Assembly (NCBI GenBank): GCA_033816765.1
Contig: CM066298.1
Coordinates: 2,232,001-2,296,000, forward strand
Source: Nothopassalora personata
Lineage: Eukaryota; Ascomycota; Dothideomycetes; Mycosphaerellales; Mycosphaerellaceae
Direction of reading: 5' to 3'
DNA: 64,000 nucleotides
Part shown: positions 23,898 through 34,424 of the stretch, piece by piece
Numbering within the stretch: the first letter of the stretch is position 1
Layout: every line of letters begins with the position of its first letter
Notes under the pieces: model-generated
Database searches by the model: none
Seen by the model: the letters and a program-made list of their open reading frames with translations, nothing else
Told to the model about the DNA's origin: nothing
Program-made: the position numbers and the translations under genes

Positions 23898-26800
23898 TAG
23901 AAGATATCTACTACTAAATATGCTACTAAATTCTAGGAATACGCGCAACTTACCGATTAGGATAACGAAGTCCTTTAAGTTATATACCGAAGAGGACTAA
24001 AGGAGCATATTAAGGACGAGTTAATAAGGGACGGTCGGAAGATCGATAGCTTAGGCGACCTCGTTAGAGTTACGATTAATCTTAACGATAAGCTCTACGA
24101 GAGAGCTATAGAACGACGATACGACTCTAAGGTATCCGGAAAGGCTAGATATATACTAGGCTACGGTAACTGTAATAGAGGCTTCTACGACAACTATAAT
24201 AATAAGCCTAGAGATAAACCGTACTACGGACTATAGCTAATAGAGCTCGACGTTACCGAGAAAAGTCGTAAGATTAGGAATAGTAACGGGAATAGAGCAT
24301 CCCGGAGTTCGAAGGAAACATAAACTTACTATAGATATAGTAAACCTAGCTACCTAGTAAGGGACTACCGCGGTAAGAATATAGTACGCCGCGAATAGTT
24401 TAATATAATACAACTCCGAACTAGTAAATCTAAGAGTAGCGTTAGATCTTAAGGAGATACCGAGTATACTCGGAGAGTAGGGGAGAGAGCTAGTAATAGA
24501 AGCACGACGCCTCTCCTAGACCCCTTAGAAGGACGAGGAGGATACTATAGGTAGTAAATAGTAGTTATTCCATTTAATGCGAAGAACTAACTACGATAGT
24601 TTAATATAATAGTACGAAGAGTCGACTACGAGATCGAATCCGAGTCTTGAAATAGTTATAGAAGCCTTTATTAGCGATTCTGTTACTAAGACTCGTGGTA
24701 AGTTTACTACGCCGCGAAATTAGGCGTAGGGTATTAGCCTTAGTAACTAAGAGGAACCCTAGGAGCAACGTATAGGTAAAGCGCCACGCTCCGAGAAGTA
24801 GACATCGACGAATCCTACTTTAACGATAATAGAAGCGATAAAGGAAACTAAGACCTAGGATAGAACGGATGGTAGTTACCGGAACCATAGGAAGAAAGTT
24901 AAGAAACTACCGGGCTAGATACTATCGAGGAAGATTAGGATCCGGAAGAATTAAGCGAAGAAGATTCCTCCGAAGGAGAAGAGAGCGATACTAACGACAA
25001 TAATAGACAACTAACCTTTACGATTAATATACCTAAGAAATTATATAATATAATTGTATACCTATAAAGAAGGTACGAAGAATTCCTACCTAAGATAGGC
25101 GGACGAAGAATACTATACTCTATTAAGTTTAATAAGACACTCGACACCCTACGAGGTATAGCCTAGAGATACCTACTTATAGAAATAACCGAGAATCTAG
25201 TAACCGCTATTATAGAACGACTACCAATAGGGAGCCGAATAATAGGAACCGGATACCTTATACCGTTAGGAACATTTATATCGAATAAATTACGTAATGT
25301 AGTATAACACGTACGCGTACTCTACTTAGAAACGTAGAAGATCTAGGAACGTTACTAAATATAGGTACGGATATAGAAAGGCTTGCGCTAGATTTAAGCG
25401 GAGGCCTCGAGACACGAAGTACGACGTTCTATATACGAATAGGGAAAAGGATTAACTCCCTAGGAATAAGCGACCGAAGGGAGTTATACGACATAGAAAA
25501 GGCTTAAGTATTACTAATAACAATAGTGTTTCGAACTAAGATTGTCGTTAATAGGTATAAGATAGATACTATAATAGATTCTGGAGTAAGCGGGAACTTT
25601 ACCTCCGAATTATTTATTACAAGACATAGGATTGCTACCTATAAGAAGAAAGAGGGTTATAAATTAATCGCGGTAGACGGATTATCCTTACCTAGTATAG
25701 AGCGCGAGACGATACCGCTACTACTTACTATCTAACGGTACTACGAGGAAATTATCTTAGATATTACTAATATAGCTAGTTATAACATCGTACTAGGTAT
25801 ACCTTAGTTAAGAAAGCATAATCTAGTTATCGACTAGAGAAGAGGAGTACTTATATTTAGGGAATACGATTATATTATTAATATTTAGCCTACGTAGTAG
25901 TAGCGTTTACTAGTAGATAAGGTAAGGAAATAGCTAAGTAAGATATAGCTTACGCCGACTAGAAGGATAGAAGAACTACCTTCGACTGGGATAGACACTA
26001 GCGTAGGGCCGCCGGGTTACGAAGTTACTAGTAGTAATAGAAGTAACGTACTATCGAAGGATACTAATATCTTAGAGTTAAGTGTTCCTAAGGAGTATCG
26101 TAAGTAGTCGCGACTCTTTAAAGAGGAAAGAGGTAAGGATGCCTTACCTAAGCACTAACTATAGGATTATAAGATAAACATTTAGCTAGGGAAAGAGCCT
26201 CTATAGAGACCCCTATATTAAATGTCTAAGAAAGAGCTATAGACCGTACGAGAATAGCTAAAGGAGAAGCTAGCTAAAGGATAGATAAGAAGATCTACCT
26301 TAAGTATAGGAACTCTATATATGTTCGTTCTAAAAGCAAACGGGAAGTTACGACTTATATAAGACTATAGGAAGTTAAACGAGATTACGATTAAGAACCG
26401 ATACCCGCTACCTAACATCGAAGAAGCGTAAGATAGATTAACCGGATTAGACTAGTATACGAAGATTAACCTACGAGATACCTTCTACGCTATACGGATA
26501 GCGGAAGGAGAAGAATAGAAAACCGCTTTTAGAATAAGATACGGACTTTACGAATTCTTAGTTATACTAATAGGATTAACTAACGTACCCGCATCCTATT
26601 AGGACCTTATTAACGAGACACTTGGAGACCTACTCGATATATACGTTATCGCTTATATAGACGATATATTAGTCTATACGAAAGAATCCCTTTAGAATTA
26701 CATAAAACAAGTCTAGGACGTATTCGAACGACTTACGCGTTTAGGATTTAAGACAGTACCCGAGAAATGCGAATTCTATAAGAAAGAAGTTAAATTCTTA

Positions 26801-27458
26801 GGCTTTATTATTAGCACTATAGGGATAACGATCGACCCTACGAAGACATAGTTAATTAGAGAATAGCTAGAACTAAAAATAGTTAAGGACGTACAATTAT
26901 TCCTTAGACTAGCGAACTATAACCGGAAATTCATTAAGGACTACGTAAAGATAGTAGCACTAATAACGATACTTACGAGAAAAGACGTTACCTAGAAATA
27001 GGGAAAGGAATAGATTAAAGCATTTAAGAAACTTAAGGAACAATACGCTTTAGCCCCTACGCTTCGACTATTCGATAGTAGTAAGGAAGTCTACATTAAG
27101 ACCGATACGTCGGATATAGTAATAGGCGCGTATCTAACATAGATACACGATAGGTAGAGACACCTAGTAGCCTATTACTCCCGGAAAATAACTATAGCGG
27201 AATAGAACTACGACATCTATAATAAAGAGCTTCTAGCTATTATTGCTACTATATAACATTAGAGAGTATACGTCGAGGGCCTACCGAAGTTAACGATTCT
27301 TTCTAACTATAAGAATCTTACTATTATGTCTCGTTCTAGGGCTAGTCTTAAAGGAGAGATAAGTTAAGTTACGTAGCAGTATTCTTTAAAGAGGCTAAAG
27401 TAAGCTAAGCGAAGATGAATAATTAGAGTAAGAGTTATATTCCAATTAGTAAGATAGT

Positions 27459-27705
27459 TGTTAAGTTAAGACCTAACAGGATACGTAGTTAGCAGCGGAG
27501 TAGAGTAAGAGATCAATCTTCAACTAGCTAATAGCTACAGGGCATGCAGTAATATATTAGGAACTAATGTGTGAATTGTGTTAGATGTCTATCTAAGCTA
27601 AAGGGGAGAGAAGGTGTCTTCCGATAAGCTAAGTCATCGTAGATGCCTTAGGCTATTAGATCACAACCTAACTGTTAGCTCCCCCTAAGATGCTACATCT
27701 TAACA
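27459..27705 (-). repeat. 3' LTR of copia element G
   Basis: 247 bp, TGTTAAGTTAAGACC to GCTACATCTTAACA. On the minus strand the bases just upstream of it read AAGTGGGAG, a polypurine tract. Confidence 0.93.
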
Positions 27706-29950
27706 CTCCCACTTATCTTATATAGGAGGTTATAGTCTACTCTTCTCCTGTTAGTAGTATTTGGATCTCTATAATAGGTTAAGCTAGCTCACAAACCTCT
27801 AGAAGTGTAGACTAGTCTTTAGCTTTATAAACCTATCTATAACTATCTTAGATGTTGGGGTGTACTTAATAGTAATAAGCCTTCTCTACTAAAGTTTCCT
27901 AATAGCATTGTAGGCAATGTCAATATACTTTGACTTATTATAAACATGTGCATCCCTTACTAGGGTAAGGGTAGCTTAGTTGTCACCTCTTAATTAGACT
28001 AGTCTTAAGCTTAACATAGTCTCCTAGTTTCTAGTAATCCTTAGTTGATAGGAACAGTCTCCTACTAACTCTAGACAGTCTATCTCCCTTAGTAGTAAAG
28101 CTAGGAATTAGGATTGCTTTACACATGCATTTATAGCTATGTATTTAGCTTCTATTATAGATGTTACTACAGACTTTTGCTTCTTACTTATCTAGGAGAC
28201 TAGTGCCCTATAGAGGAAGAAGACATACCTAAGGATAGAGACTCTGTCTACTTTGTCTATTGCATAATTAGAGTCATAGTATCTAACTAGGCATCCTTCT
28301 CTATGCCTAGAGAAGATAAGGCTAAGATTAGGATATAACCTTAGATATCTTATAATCTTCTTTAAAGCCTTTATATAGTAGGCGGATAGGTCACTTATAA
28401 ATGAGCTTATCCTTCCTAGGGCAAAAGCAATGTCTAGCCTTGTAATTGTTACTCGCTACATCTATATACTATTAATACTCTAGTACTCTGCCTTGTCACA
28501 CCTCTTATCTATGTAGCTTAAAGGTTTAAGAGCCTTATAGCTGTCTATAGGTAAGTGTATAAGTGCTGCCTTCTTATAGTTTATCCCCATCTTAGTAAGG
28601 TTGTCCCTAATAAAGTGTCCCTAGTTAAGTTTTAGGATTCCTCTCCTCCTGTCCCTTGTGACTCTTATACTAAGGATCTTTTTAGGTTCACTAAGATCTT
28701 TAATCTTAAAGACTTTGCTAAGTTCTCTTTTAAACTAGAGAACATCCGTTAACTTTAGTACAGCAATTGGAATGTTATCTACATGTATAAGAATTATAAT
28801 CTCTTTTTCCTTATAAATGAGTAGGCATGGATCCACCTCTAACTATGTGAATCTAATCTCTCTAAGCTTTAACACATAGAGTTAATTCTAATCTCTAGCT
28901 GCTTGCTTAAGTCTATATAAGCTTTTAAGGATCTTAAACACTATGTTTAGTAGAAGCTCAACTCCTAGTAGTAGTAATATAAAGATGTCTTTATAGAGGG
29001 TACTTTCTATAAACGTATTGTTTACATCTACTTAGTAAAGATAGAGATCCTTCTTATACACAATAGCTATAAATACCCTAAGGGTGTCCTATCTAACTGT
29101 AGGCGCAAATGTCTCTATAAAGTTAATACTAAACTTCTATAAAAAGCCCCTTACAACTAGCCTAGCCTTAAACTTTTTAATAGCTCCACTAATGCTTCTT
29201 TTAACATTAAAGACCTATCTTAACGTAACTAAGTTTGCTCCTTTTAGTGGAATAGCATTCTCCTAGGTGTTGTTGCTCTATAGAGCATCTAGCTCCTTCT
29301 AGATTGCTTCCTTCTAAAGGTGTCCCTATTTCTTATTATTTATAGCATCCTTATAGAACTTTAGAATTAGGATCTCTTGCTTGTATACAATAACTTCTAC
29401 AGTTGCTACAAAGGCTATCTCCTCAACTTCTTCTAGGAATTCACTATCCTATAGTACTAAATTATCTACTAATTGCATAGCTATAAAGAAAGCTTAGTGG
29501 TAAGTAGCAAGGTTCTCTAAGAGGTCTATTACTTCTCCTACTTTAGTAGCTAGTTTAGGTATAGGGACTATAGATCTTAGGGCTTTCTGTTTCCATTTAT
29601 AGCCCTTAACATTATAGTTAGCCCTCCTCTTACTAAGGGATAATCCAAGAGTAGTCACTTATGTCCTAGTAACATCCTTTTCCTAGGAATCTAGTGAGCT
29701 TATCTTAATTAGCTTATTAATTTTCTAAAATTCCCCTACATTCTTTAGAGGCTAGGGAAGTTGCACAAACAGCTTTCTTAGTTAGGCTATTACTAGGCTC
29801 TGAATGATTAAATGGTAAACAGGTTGCTCTAAGGATATGTCCTTCCTTAGCCTTCCTAAGGGTCTCCTAGCTGGTGCATTGCTTAATAGATTCAATTTTG
29901 TAACATTGAGATCTATATTACCTCTAGGTTAGTCCTTAAAGAAGTCTATA
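27706..29950 (-). pseudogene. RT and RNase H of copia G (RIP-broken)
   Basis: Minus-strand reading. At about 28795-28760, ILIHVDNIPIA is the copia YVDDI catalytic box, with Tyr-to-His and Asp-to-Asn changes. The RT start, including the WVFKIKR-like region, lies near 29280-29080, and the RNase H end lies near 27900-27780. The same region is seen in H from 63760. It would copy the RNA to DNA. The 60-residue plus-strand ORF at 29084 is a shadow. Confidence 0.75.
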
Positions 29951-31790
29951 TATGTGTGTTATTTAATAGCTTTTATGTCTAGTTCCTAAAAGAGCTAGGC
30001 CTTAGCTATGTTTTCAACGTATCTAATAAACACTGCTTCTTTGCCTCTATTCATTAGTTTATCACTTCTTGCCTATTAAGGCTAGGATCTTGTGTCTATG
30101 TAGACAATAGCTTTACATCCCTAAACCTTTAAATAGTTAATAGTTAGCTTAATACTATTAAAGGCTTTATCTAGTAAAACCTTGAACCTATTATAGTCTA
30201 GACCATTTAGTAGTTTGTTCCTTATATAGGTTTGGGCTTCTAGTACTTTAGGCTAGAATTTAATTAGTATCTTAGCCTCTTTAAGCATTGCCCTTATAGA
30301 GTCTTCTAAGGTTTGTATTAACCTTTTAACTAGTCCATTTTAGAGCGAGTTATATGCCTTAGTATACTCTAGCCCAATTCCTAAATCCTTCTCCTACTGC
30401 TTAACTAATGCAATAAGTTCCCTTACATTGTTAAGCCTAACTACTTTCAACTATGCTAATGATTTCCTCTCTGCCTTAATCTTCTAGTTCTAGAGAGCAA
30501 CTAGAGCATCTTCTCTTTTCTTAAGAGGATAGGTCTACTTCTTTCTAGAGAAGTTGTTAACAATCTTAAGCTAGTATTTAAACCCTAGCCTTAATATTAG
30601 CAGTGGACTACATATGTTAATAGATATAAGGGCAAGTCTTTTAGGTCTTCTCTTAGTAACTTTGCCTTTATACTTCTTTATCTTTGCTATTAAACACACT
30701 CTGCACTAGTAGAAGCTATCCCTAGGAATAGGAATAGGTTCTTTCAAGTCTATTACCTTATCAAGATTCTAGAGCAAGTTCTTCCTAAAGTGTACAAATC
30801 TTCTATGCTAAAGCTCCTACTGTTTTAGGTCAGTCTCTAATTTAGTAGTTACAAAGGCATTCTCTATTAGTAGTGTACATAATAAGTAATGTGCCTTTTC
30901 TTGCAGTAGAGGAGAAATCTCATTAATGAATAGAACCCCCCTAATAAGCCTTGTCTAGATAACAGTTTAGCTAGAGGGGGATACAAGAGAAAATGAAGGA
31001 GGTTAGACACTAAACTGCTTGCTAAACTGGTTCTAAGAAACTAGGTTTACTCCTAGCTTAGGTATAAGTAGAACATCTTCTAAAACAACTTTCCTGCTAA
31101 GAGCAACTAGAGCATCTTCTCTTTTCTTAAGAGGACAGGTCCACTTCTTTCTAGAGAAGTTGTTAACAATCTTAAGCCAGTATTTGAACCCTAGCCTTAA
31201 TATTAGCAGTGGACTACATATGTTAATAGATACAAGGGTAAGTCTTTTAGGTCTTCTCTTAGTAACTTTGCCTTTATACTTCTTTATCTTTGCTATTAAA
31301 CACACTCTGCACTAGTAGAAGCTATCCCTAGGAATAGGAATAGGTTCTTTCAAGTCTATTACCTTATCAAGATTCTAGAGCAAGTTCTTCCTAAAGTGTA
31401 CAAATCTTCTATGCTAAAGCTCCTACTGTTTTAGGTTAGTCTCTAATTCAGTAGTTACAAAGGCATTCTCTATTAGTAGTGCATATAATAAGTAATGTGC
31501 CTTTTCTTACAGTAGAGGAGAAATCTTATTAATGAATAGAACCCCCCTAATAAGCCTTGTCTAGACAACAGTTTAGCTAGAGGGGGATATAAGAGAAAAT
31601 GAAGGAGGTTAGACACTAAACTACTTGCTAAACTGGTTCTAAGAAACTAGGTTTACTCCTAGCTTAGGTATAAGTAGAACATCTTCTAAAACAACTTTCC
31701 TACTAGATCTCCCACTTATCTCTACAGTCCTAATATAAGTGGCTAACAAATGCCCACCTCCTACTTTGATCTATTTCTTCTTTGTTAAGG
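29951..31790 (-). pseudogene. Protease end, pre-integrase and integrase of copia G with internal duplication
   Basis: On the minus strand 31740-31640 reads VVLEDVLLIPKLGVNLVS, the segment between the copia protease and the GAG-pre-integrase domain. CLIAKIKKYKGKVTKRR and KIVNNFSRKKW mark the pre-integrase to integrase-core border. A 606-bp tandem copy (30494-31099, 31100-31705) repeats this segment in frame, so a 90-residue open stretch (31033-31305) fuses the integrase start back to the protease end. The rest of the integrase runs to about 29950. RIP stops occur elsewhere. Confidence 0.75.
30494..31705. repeat. 606-bp tandem duplication within copia G
   Basis: 30494-31099 and 31100-31705 are collinear; the differences I see are C/T and G/A transitions, with the second copy less RIPped. 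606 is a multiple of three. Element H has only one copy of this region, so it is private to G. Confidence 0.88.
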
Positions 31791-31929
31791 GAGTCATAGA
31801 TCTAAAGAGGCAGCTCTAGTCAGTTATATAGGATGAAGTATAAGAATTAAGTAACTACTCTAATAAGGGGAACTTGCCTTAGACTTCTGTAGTTAAGTAA
31901 GCTACTTCATTATACTTATTATTATTAGA

Positions 31930-32990
31930 CATTGTCTTCTAGGATGAGTTGCATAAGTTAGGTAGCTCTTAGGTAGAGAAACCTTTCCTAGTCTTCCTTG
32001 TTTTAGAGGAAGGAGACTAGGCCTAGTTTTTCTAGAGTAACAGCATGTTAGAGCTAAGTTTCTTTACTATTCTCTTAAGTTCCTCTATAGAGGACTTCTC
32101 TCTTAGTGTTCTTCTTAAAGATGGTAGTAGAGATCTTCTCTTCTTAACATGTGTTGCATTCTAGGAGGATGGTAATCTAAGGACCTTCTTTGCCTTAGAG
32201 AGACTAGGGCAGTCCTTAATAAGATAGTCCTTCTTATAGAGAAGGTAGGAAAGTAATCTTGCCTAACCTAAGGGCCTAACCTAGGTAGCTGCTATACTAT
32301 ACTTAGCCTTAGAGGGATTCAATCTAGCCTCTTAAGCCTTAAGGATCTTCAAGGTCCTTTTATGATCCATCTTTAGCTAAGCTATAATAGTATCCCTAGC
32401 TACATAGTAGTTAGGTAGTAGTAAGCTTAAAAGCTAGGTCATTCTTACATTAGCTTTCCTATAGTACTAGCCCTCTAGGTTAACATTAGCAATCCTCCTT
32501 CTAAGAGACACTAGGTGTGCCTATATAGATCTAATAGTGAACTCTTCACTTATCTCAAAGTTTATAAACTGTTTTGTAAGCTTATATACATAGGTTAGCA
32601 ACACCTAGCTATACTTGTTCTAGAGATGTACCTATATCTTAGCAGCTTTTCTAGATTCGTAAGAGCCCTTAAGCTTAAATTTATCTTCTTCTATAATCCT
32701 ACTTAGGATACTAAAGTTGTAAGCTGCATTTTGTTTTATCTATGTTAGTGCATTAAGGATCTCTTTAATCTTAGTCTCTTCCTAGAGTCTTAGGTTCTTA
32801 CCCTTGATGTTGTTAAATAACACTTCTAACAGGTCATTAATTGTAAAGAATGCTAACTGGCTCTCTATCTTATATCTTTGAAGGTTGAACTATCTCTTCT
32901 AGTTGTCTCTCCTAAGAATTGGGATTTTGTTCCCCTTCTCTTCTCCTTTCTCTTAGTGTGAATCTATAATGAATTAAATGTAATGAAACA
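31930..32990 (-). pseudogene. Gag of copia G (RIP-broken)
   Basis: Minus-strand equivalent of H's gag at 60260-61340, with the same gag text and knuckle region (near 32260-32210: YLLYKKDYLIKDCPS-like). Gag would form the particle. Stops are scattered throughout. Confidence 0.7.
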
Positions 32991-33266
32991 AGGTGTATAT
33001 GCTTTAAAGTGGCTTAGGTCCTACTAAGGCTTTTAGTGTAGAATAGTAGGTGTAGATACTAAGGCCTGCTTAGTAGGGTAAAGAAAGAGCGGTATAGTCT
33101 CGGAGCTAGGACATAGGTCTGTCTCTCCTAGCAGAGTTCTAAATGACTTACTTAAAGTCCTTCTTAATAGTATCTCGATGCAGTTCTGCCTATAGAGTGT
33201 CTTTAAGGTATTAGCTTATAGTAAGCCGTATAGAGTCCTTTTCTAGATTACCTATCACTTAGTATT

Positions 33267-33344
33267 GTCGTCCTATAGAGAGCGCCTTCACGCGGCGGAC
33301 GACGTAAGTATCTTCGTTACGACGAAGAGAAACTAAGACTCTCT
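33267..33344 (+). ncRNA. HDV-like self-cleaving ribozyme at the 5' end of retroposon copy 1
   Basis: The layout matches the HDV/CPEB3 double pseudoknot. P1 GTCGTCC (33267-33273) pairs with GGACGAC (33297-33303). P2 AGAGAG (33277-33282) pairs with CTCTCT (33339-33344). P3 GCC/GGC (33284-33286, 33294-33296) closes loop L3 TTCACGC. P4 is a 7-bp hairpin TCTTCGT/ACGAAGA with a TACG loop (33311-33328). J4/2 GAAACTAAGA offers C33333 followed by TAAG, as for the catalytic C-N-A-A. P1 starts on the first base of the element, where such a ribozyme would cleave. All base pairs are Watson-Crick. Confidence 0.82.
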
Positions 33345-33522
33345 CTCTCGAAAAATACAAGCCTACTCGACTCGAAACAAGAAAAGACAGGTCGGACGAA
33401 CCGAACGAACGAGATACGCTCAAAATCTACAAACAAGAACTCCGGAACTGCGAGAAGGGAAAGCGACGTACATAGCGTACACGTCGCTCGAACAACGAAG
33501 GCGCTGTCTACCTGTCGTCCCG

Positions 33523-33609
33523 GCAAACCACGTAAACTGCCGGCTGGAACCAAGAGAGGCGTTTAGGGGCGCAAACCACGTATACTGCACGGCTGGAACC
33601 AAGAGAGGC
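33523..33609 (+). repeat. 48-bp internal tandem repeat in retroposon copy 1
   Basis: Unit starting GCAAACCACGTA at 33523 recurs at 33571; the second copy covers 39 bp with two small differences. Copy 2 of the retroposon has the same pair at 52632-52718. Confidence 0.85.
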
Positions 33610-34162
33610 CGAGGGGGGGACGACAGCGAGGCCACTGCGACCGAGGAGCTACACTCGAGACCGGAGAACGCGACTGGATTGAAACAGAGGCAACGGGTGT
33701 TTCTTGGGATTTTGCTCGGTGCGTACGGGTACGGCCGGCTTGGCTTTTTAAAACAAGAACGAGACACGGGCGCAAAACTTGTCTCGCCCGGGGCAAGGCG
33801 ACAAACCGCAATTCTCGACAAGACACGACTACCGGGTACGCGCGTACTACGCCGCAATATATTCGATTTACGGTTCGAATAGCGAGCGTTGCTCGCATCT
33901 TTTAAGGAGTTTTTACGTCCGGGGTACGACGGGGCTTTTCTCCTTCTCTCAAATTTTGGTCTCGTTCTCGAGACCCGTGTTGCATAGTCTTTGACTCAAA
34001 TAGCACGTTAATGGAATAATCAATCAAATATCACTTAGTATTAAACTAAGCTCCTTAATAGGACAGATAGGGTAGACTTCTGCTTCCTAGATGTTTTCTG
34101 CTATAATAGCAAGGGATACAAGTAACCTATACTAATATAGGTTGCTCTTACTCCTACACAAA

Positions 34163-34177
34163 CCCGGGCTCATAACC
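34163..34177 (-). promoter_or_regulatory. Primer-binding site of copia G: initiator tRNA-Met anticodon arm
   Basis: The plus strand reads CCCGGGCTCATAACC directly next to the 5' LTR. GGGCTCATAACCC is the anticodon stem-loop of initiator tRNA-Met, with CAT as anticodon. Copia-type elements are known to prime from a cleaved half of this tRNA rather than from its 3' end. Element H shows the same site (59812-59826) with one RIP change. Confidence 0.85.
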
Positions 34178-34424
34178 TGTTAAGTTAAGACCTAACAGGA
34201 TACGTAGTTAGCAGCGGAGTAGAGTAAGAGATCAATCTTCAACTAGCTAATAGCCACAGGGCATGTAGCAATATATTAGGAACCAATGTGTGAATTGTGT
34301 TAGATGTCTATCTAAGCTAAAGGGGAGAGAAGGTGTCTTCCGACAAGCTAAGTCATCGTAGATGCCTTAGGCTATTAGATCACAACCTAACTGTTAGCTC
34401 CCCCTAAGATGCTACATCTTAACA
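34178..34424 (-). repeat. 5' LTR of copia element G
   Basis: 247 bp, nearly identical to 27459-27705; differences are C/T and A/G. It is homologous to H's LTR at 59565-59811. Confidence 0.93.

Larger units (their letters stand above)
21600..24500 (+). pseudogene. Gag of element E, interrupted by the pogo transposon
   Basis: RIP-decayed gag frames at 21600-22029 and 23900-24500. A zinc-knuckle remnant TYYRYSKPSYLVRDYRGKN lies at about 24318-24378, with Tyr at Cys and His ligand positions. The pogo element sits at a TA dinucleotide (22030-22031/23898-23899), so the two halves join exactly. Confidence 0.75.
33267..34028 (+). mobile_element. Short non-autonomous non-LTR retroposon, copy 1
   Basis: This 762-bp insertion in the leader of copia G is flanked by a 14-bp target duplication tatcacttagtatt (33253-33266, 34029-34042). 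It starts with an HDV-like ribozyme fold and ends in an AATC-repeat tail. It is identical to copy 2 at 52376 (constant offset 19109), apart from one more tail unit there. It is not RIPped, GC-richer than its surroundings, and encodes no convincing protein. Variable-length target duplications plus a short 3' repeat tail are the marks of target-primed reverse transcription, so a LINE elsewhere in the genome must supply the enzyme. Opposite-strand ORFs of 78-145 residues inside it overlap each other and look like chance. Confidence 0.85.
27459..34424 (-). mobile_element. Copia-type (Ty1) element G, full length
   Basis: 6966 bp, minus orientation, with 247-bp LTRs and target duplication atagt (27454-27458, 34425-34429) inside solo LTR F. 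A primer-binding site complementary to the initiator tRNA-Met anticodon arm abuts its 5' LTR. Domain order gag, protease, integrase, RT, RNase H is the copia order. It carries a 606-bp tandem duplication in the protease/integrase part and the short retroposon (33267-34028) in its leader. RIP is weaker than in the gypsy copies, but stops are frequent. Confidence 0.93.

Noticed and set aside
33420..33857. 145-residue minus-strand ORF (and overlapping 78-, 111-, 67- and 71-residue ORFs) inside the short retroposon, repeated at 52529-52966
   Set aside because: They overlap each other on both strands, show no domain and owe their conservation to the two copies being identical. GC-rich sequence with few stops explains them.
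33872..33880. GGTTCGAAT as a pol III B box in the short retroposon
   Set aside because: No matching A box at the right distance and it is far from the 5' end; too weak to call the element tRNA-derived.
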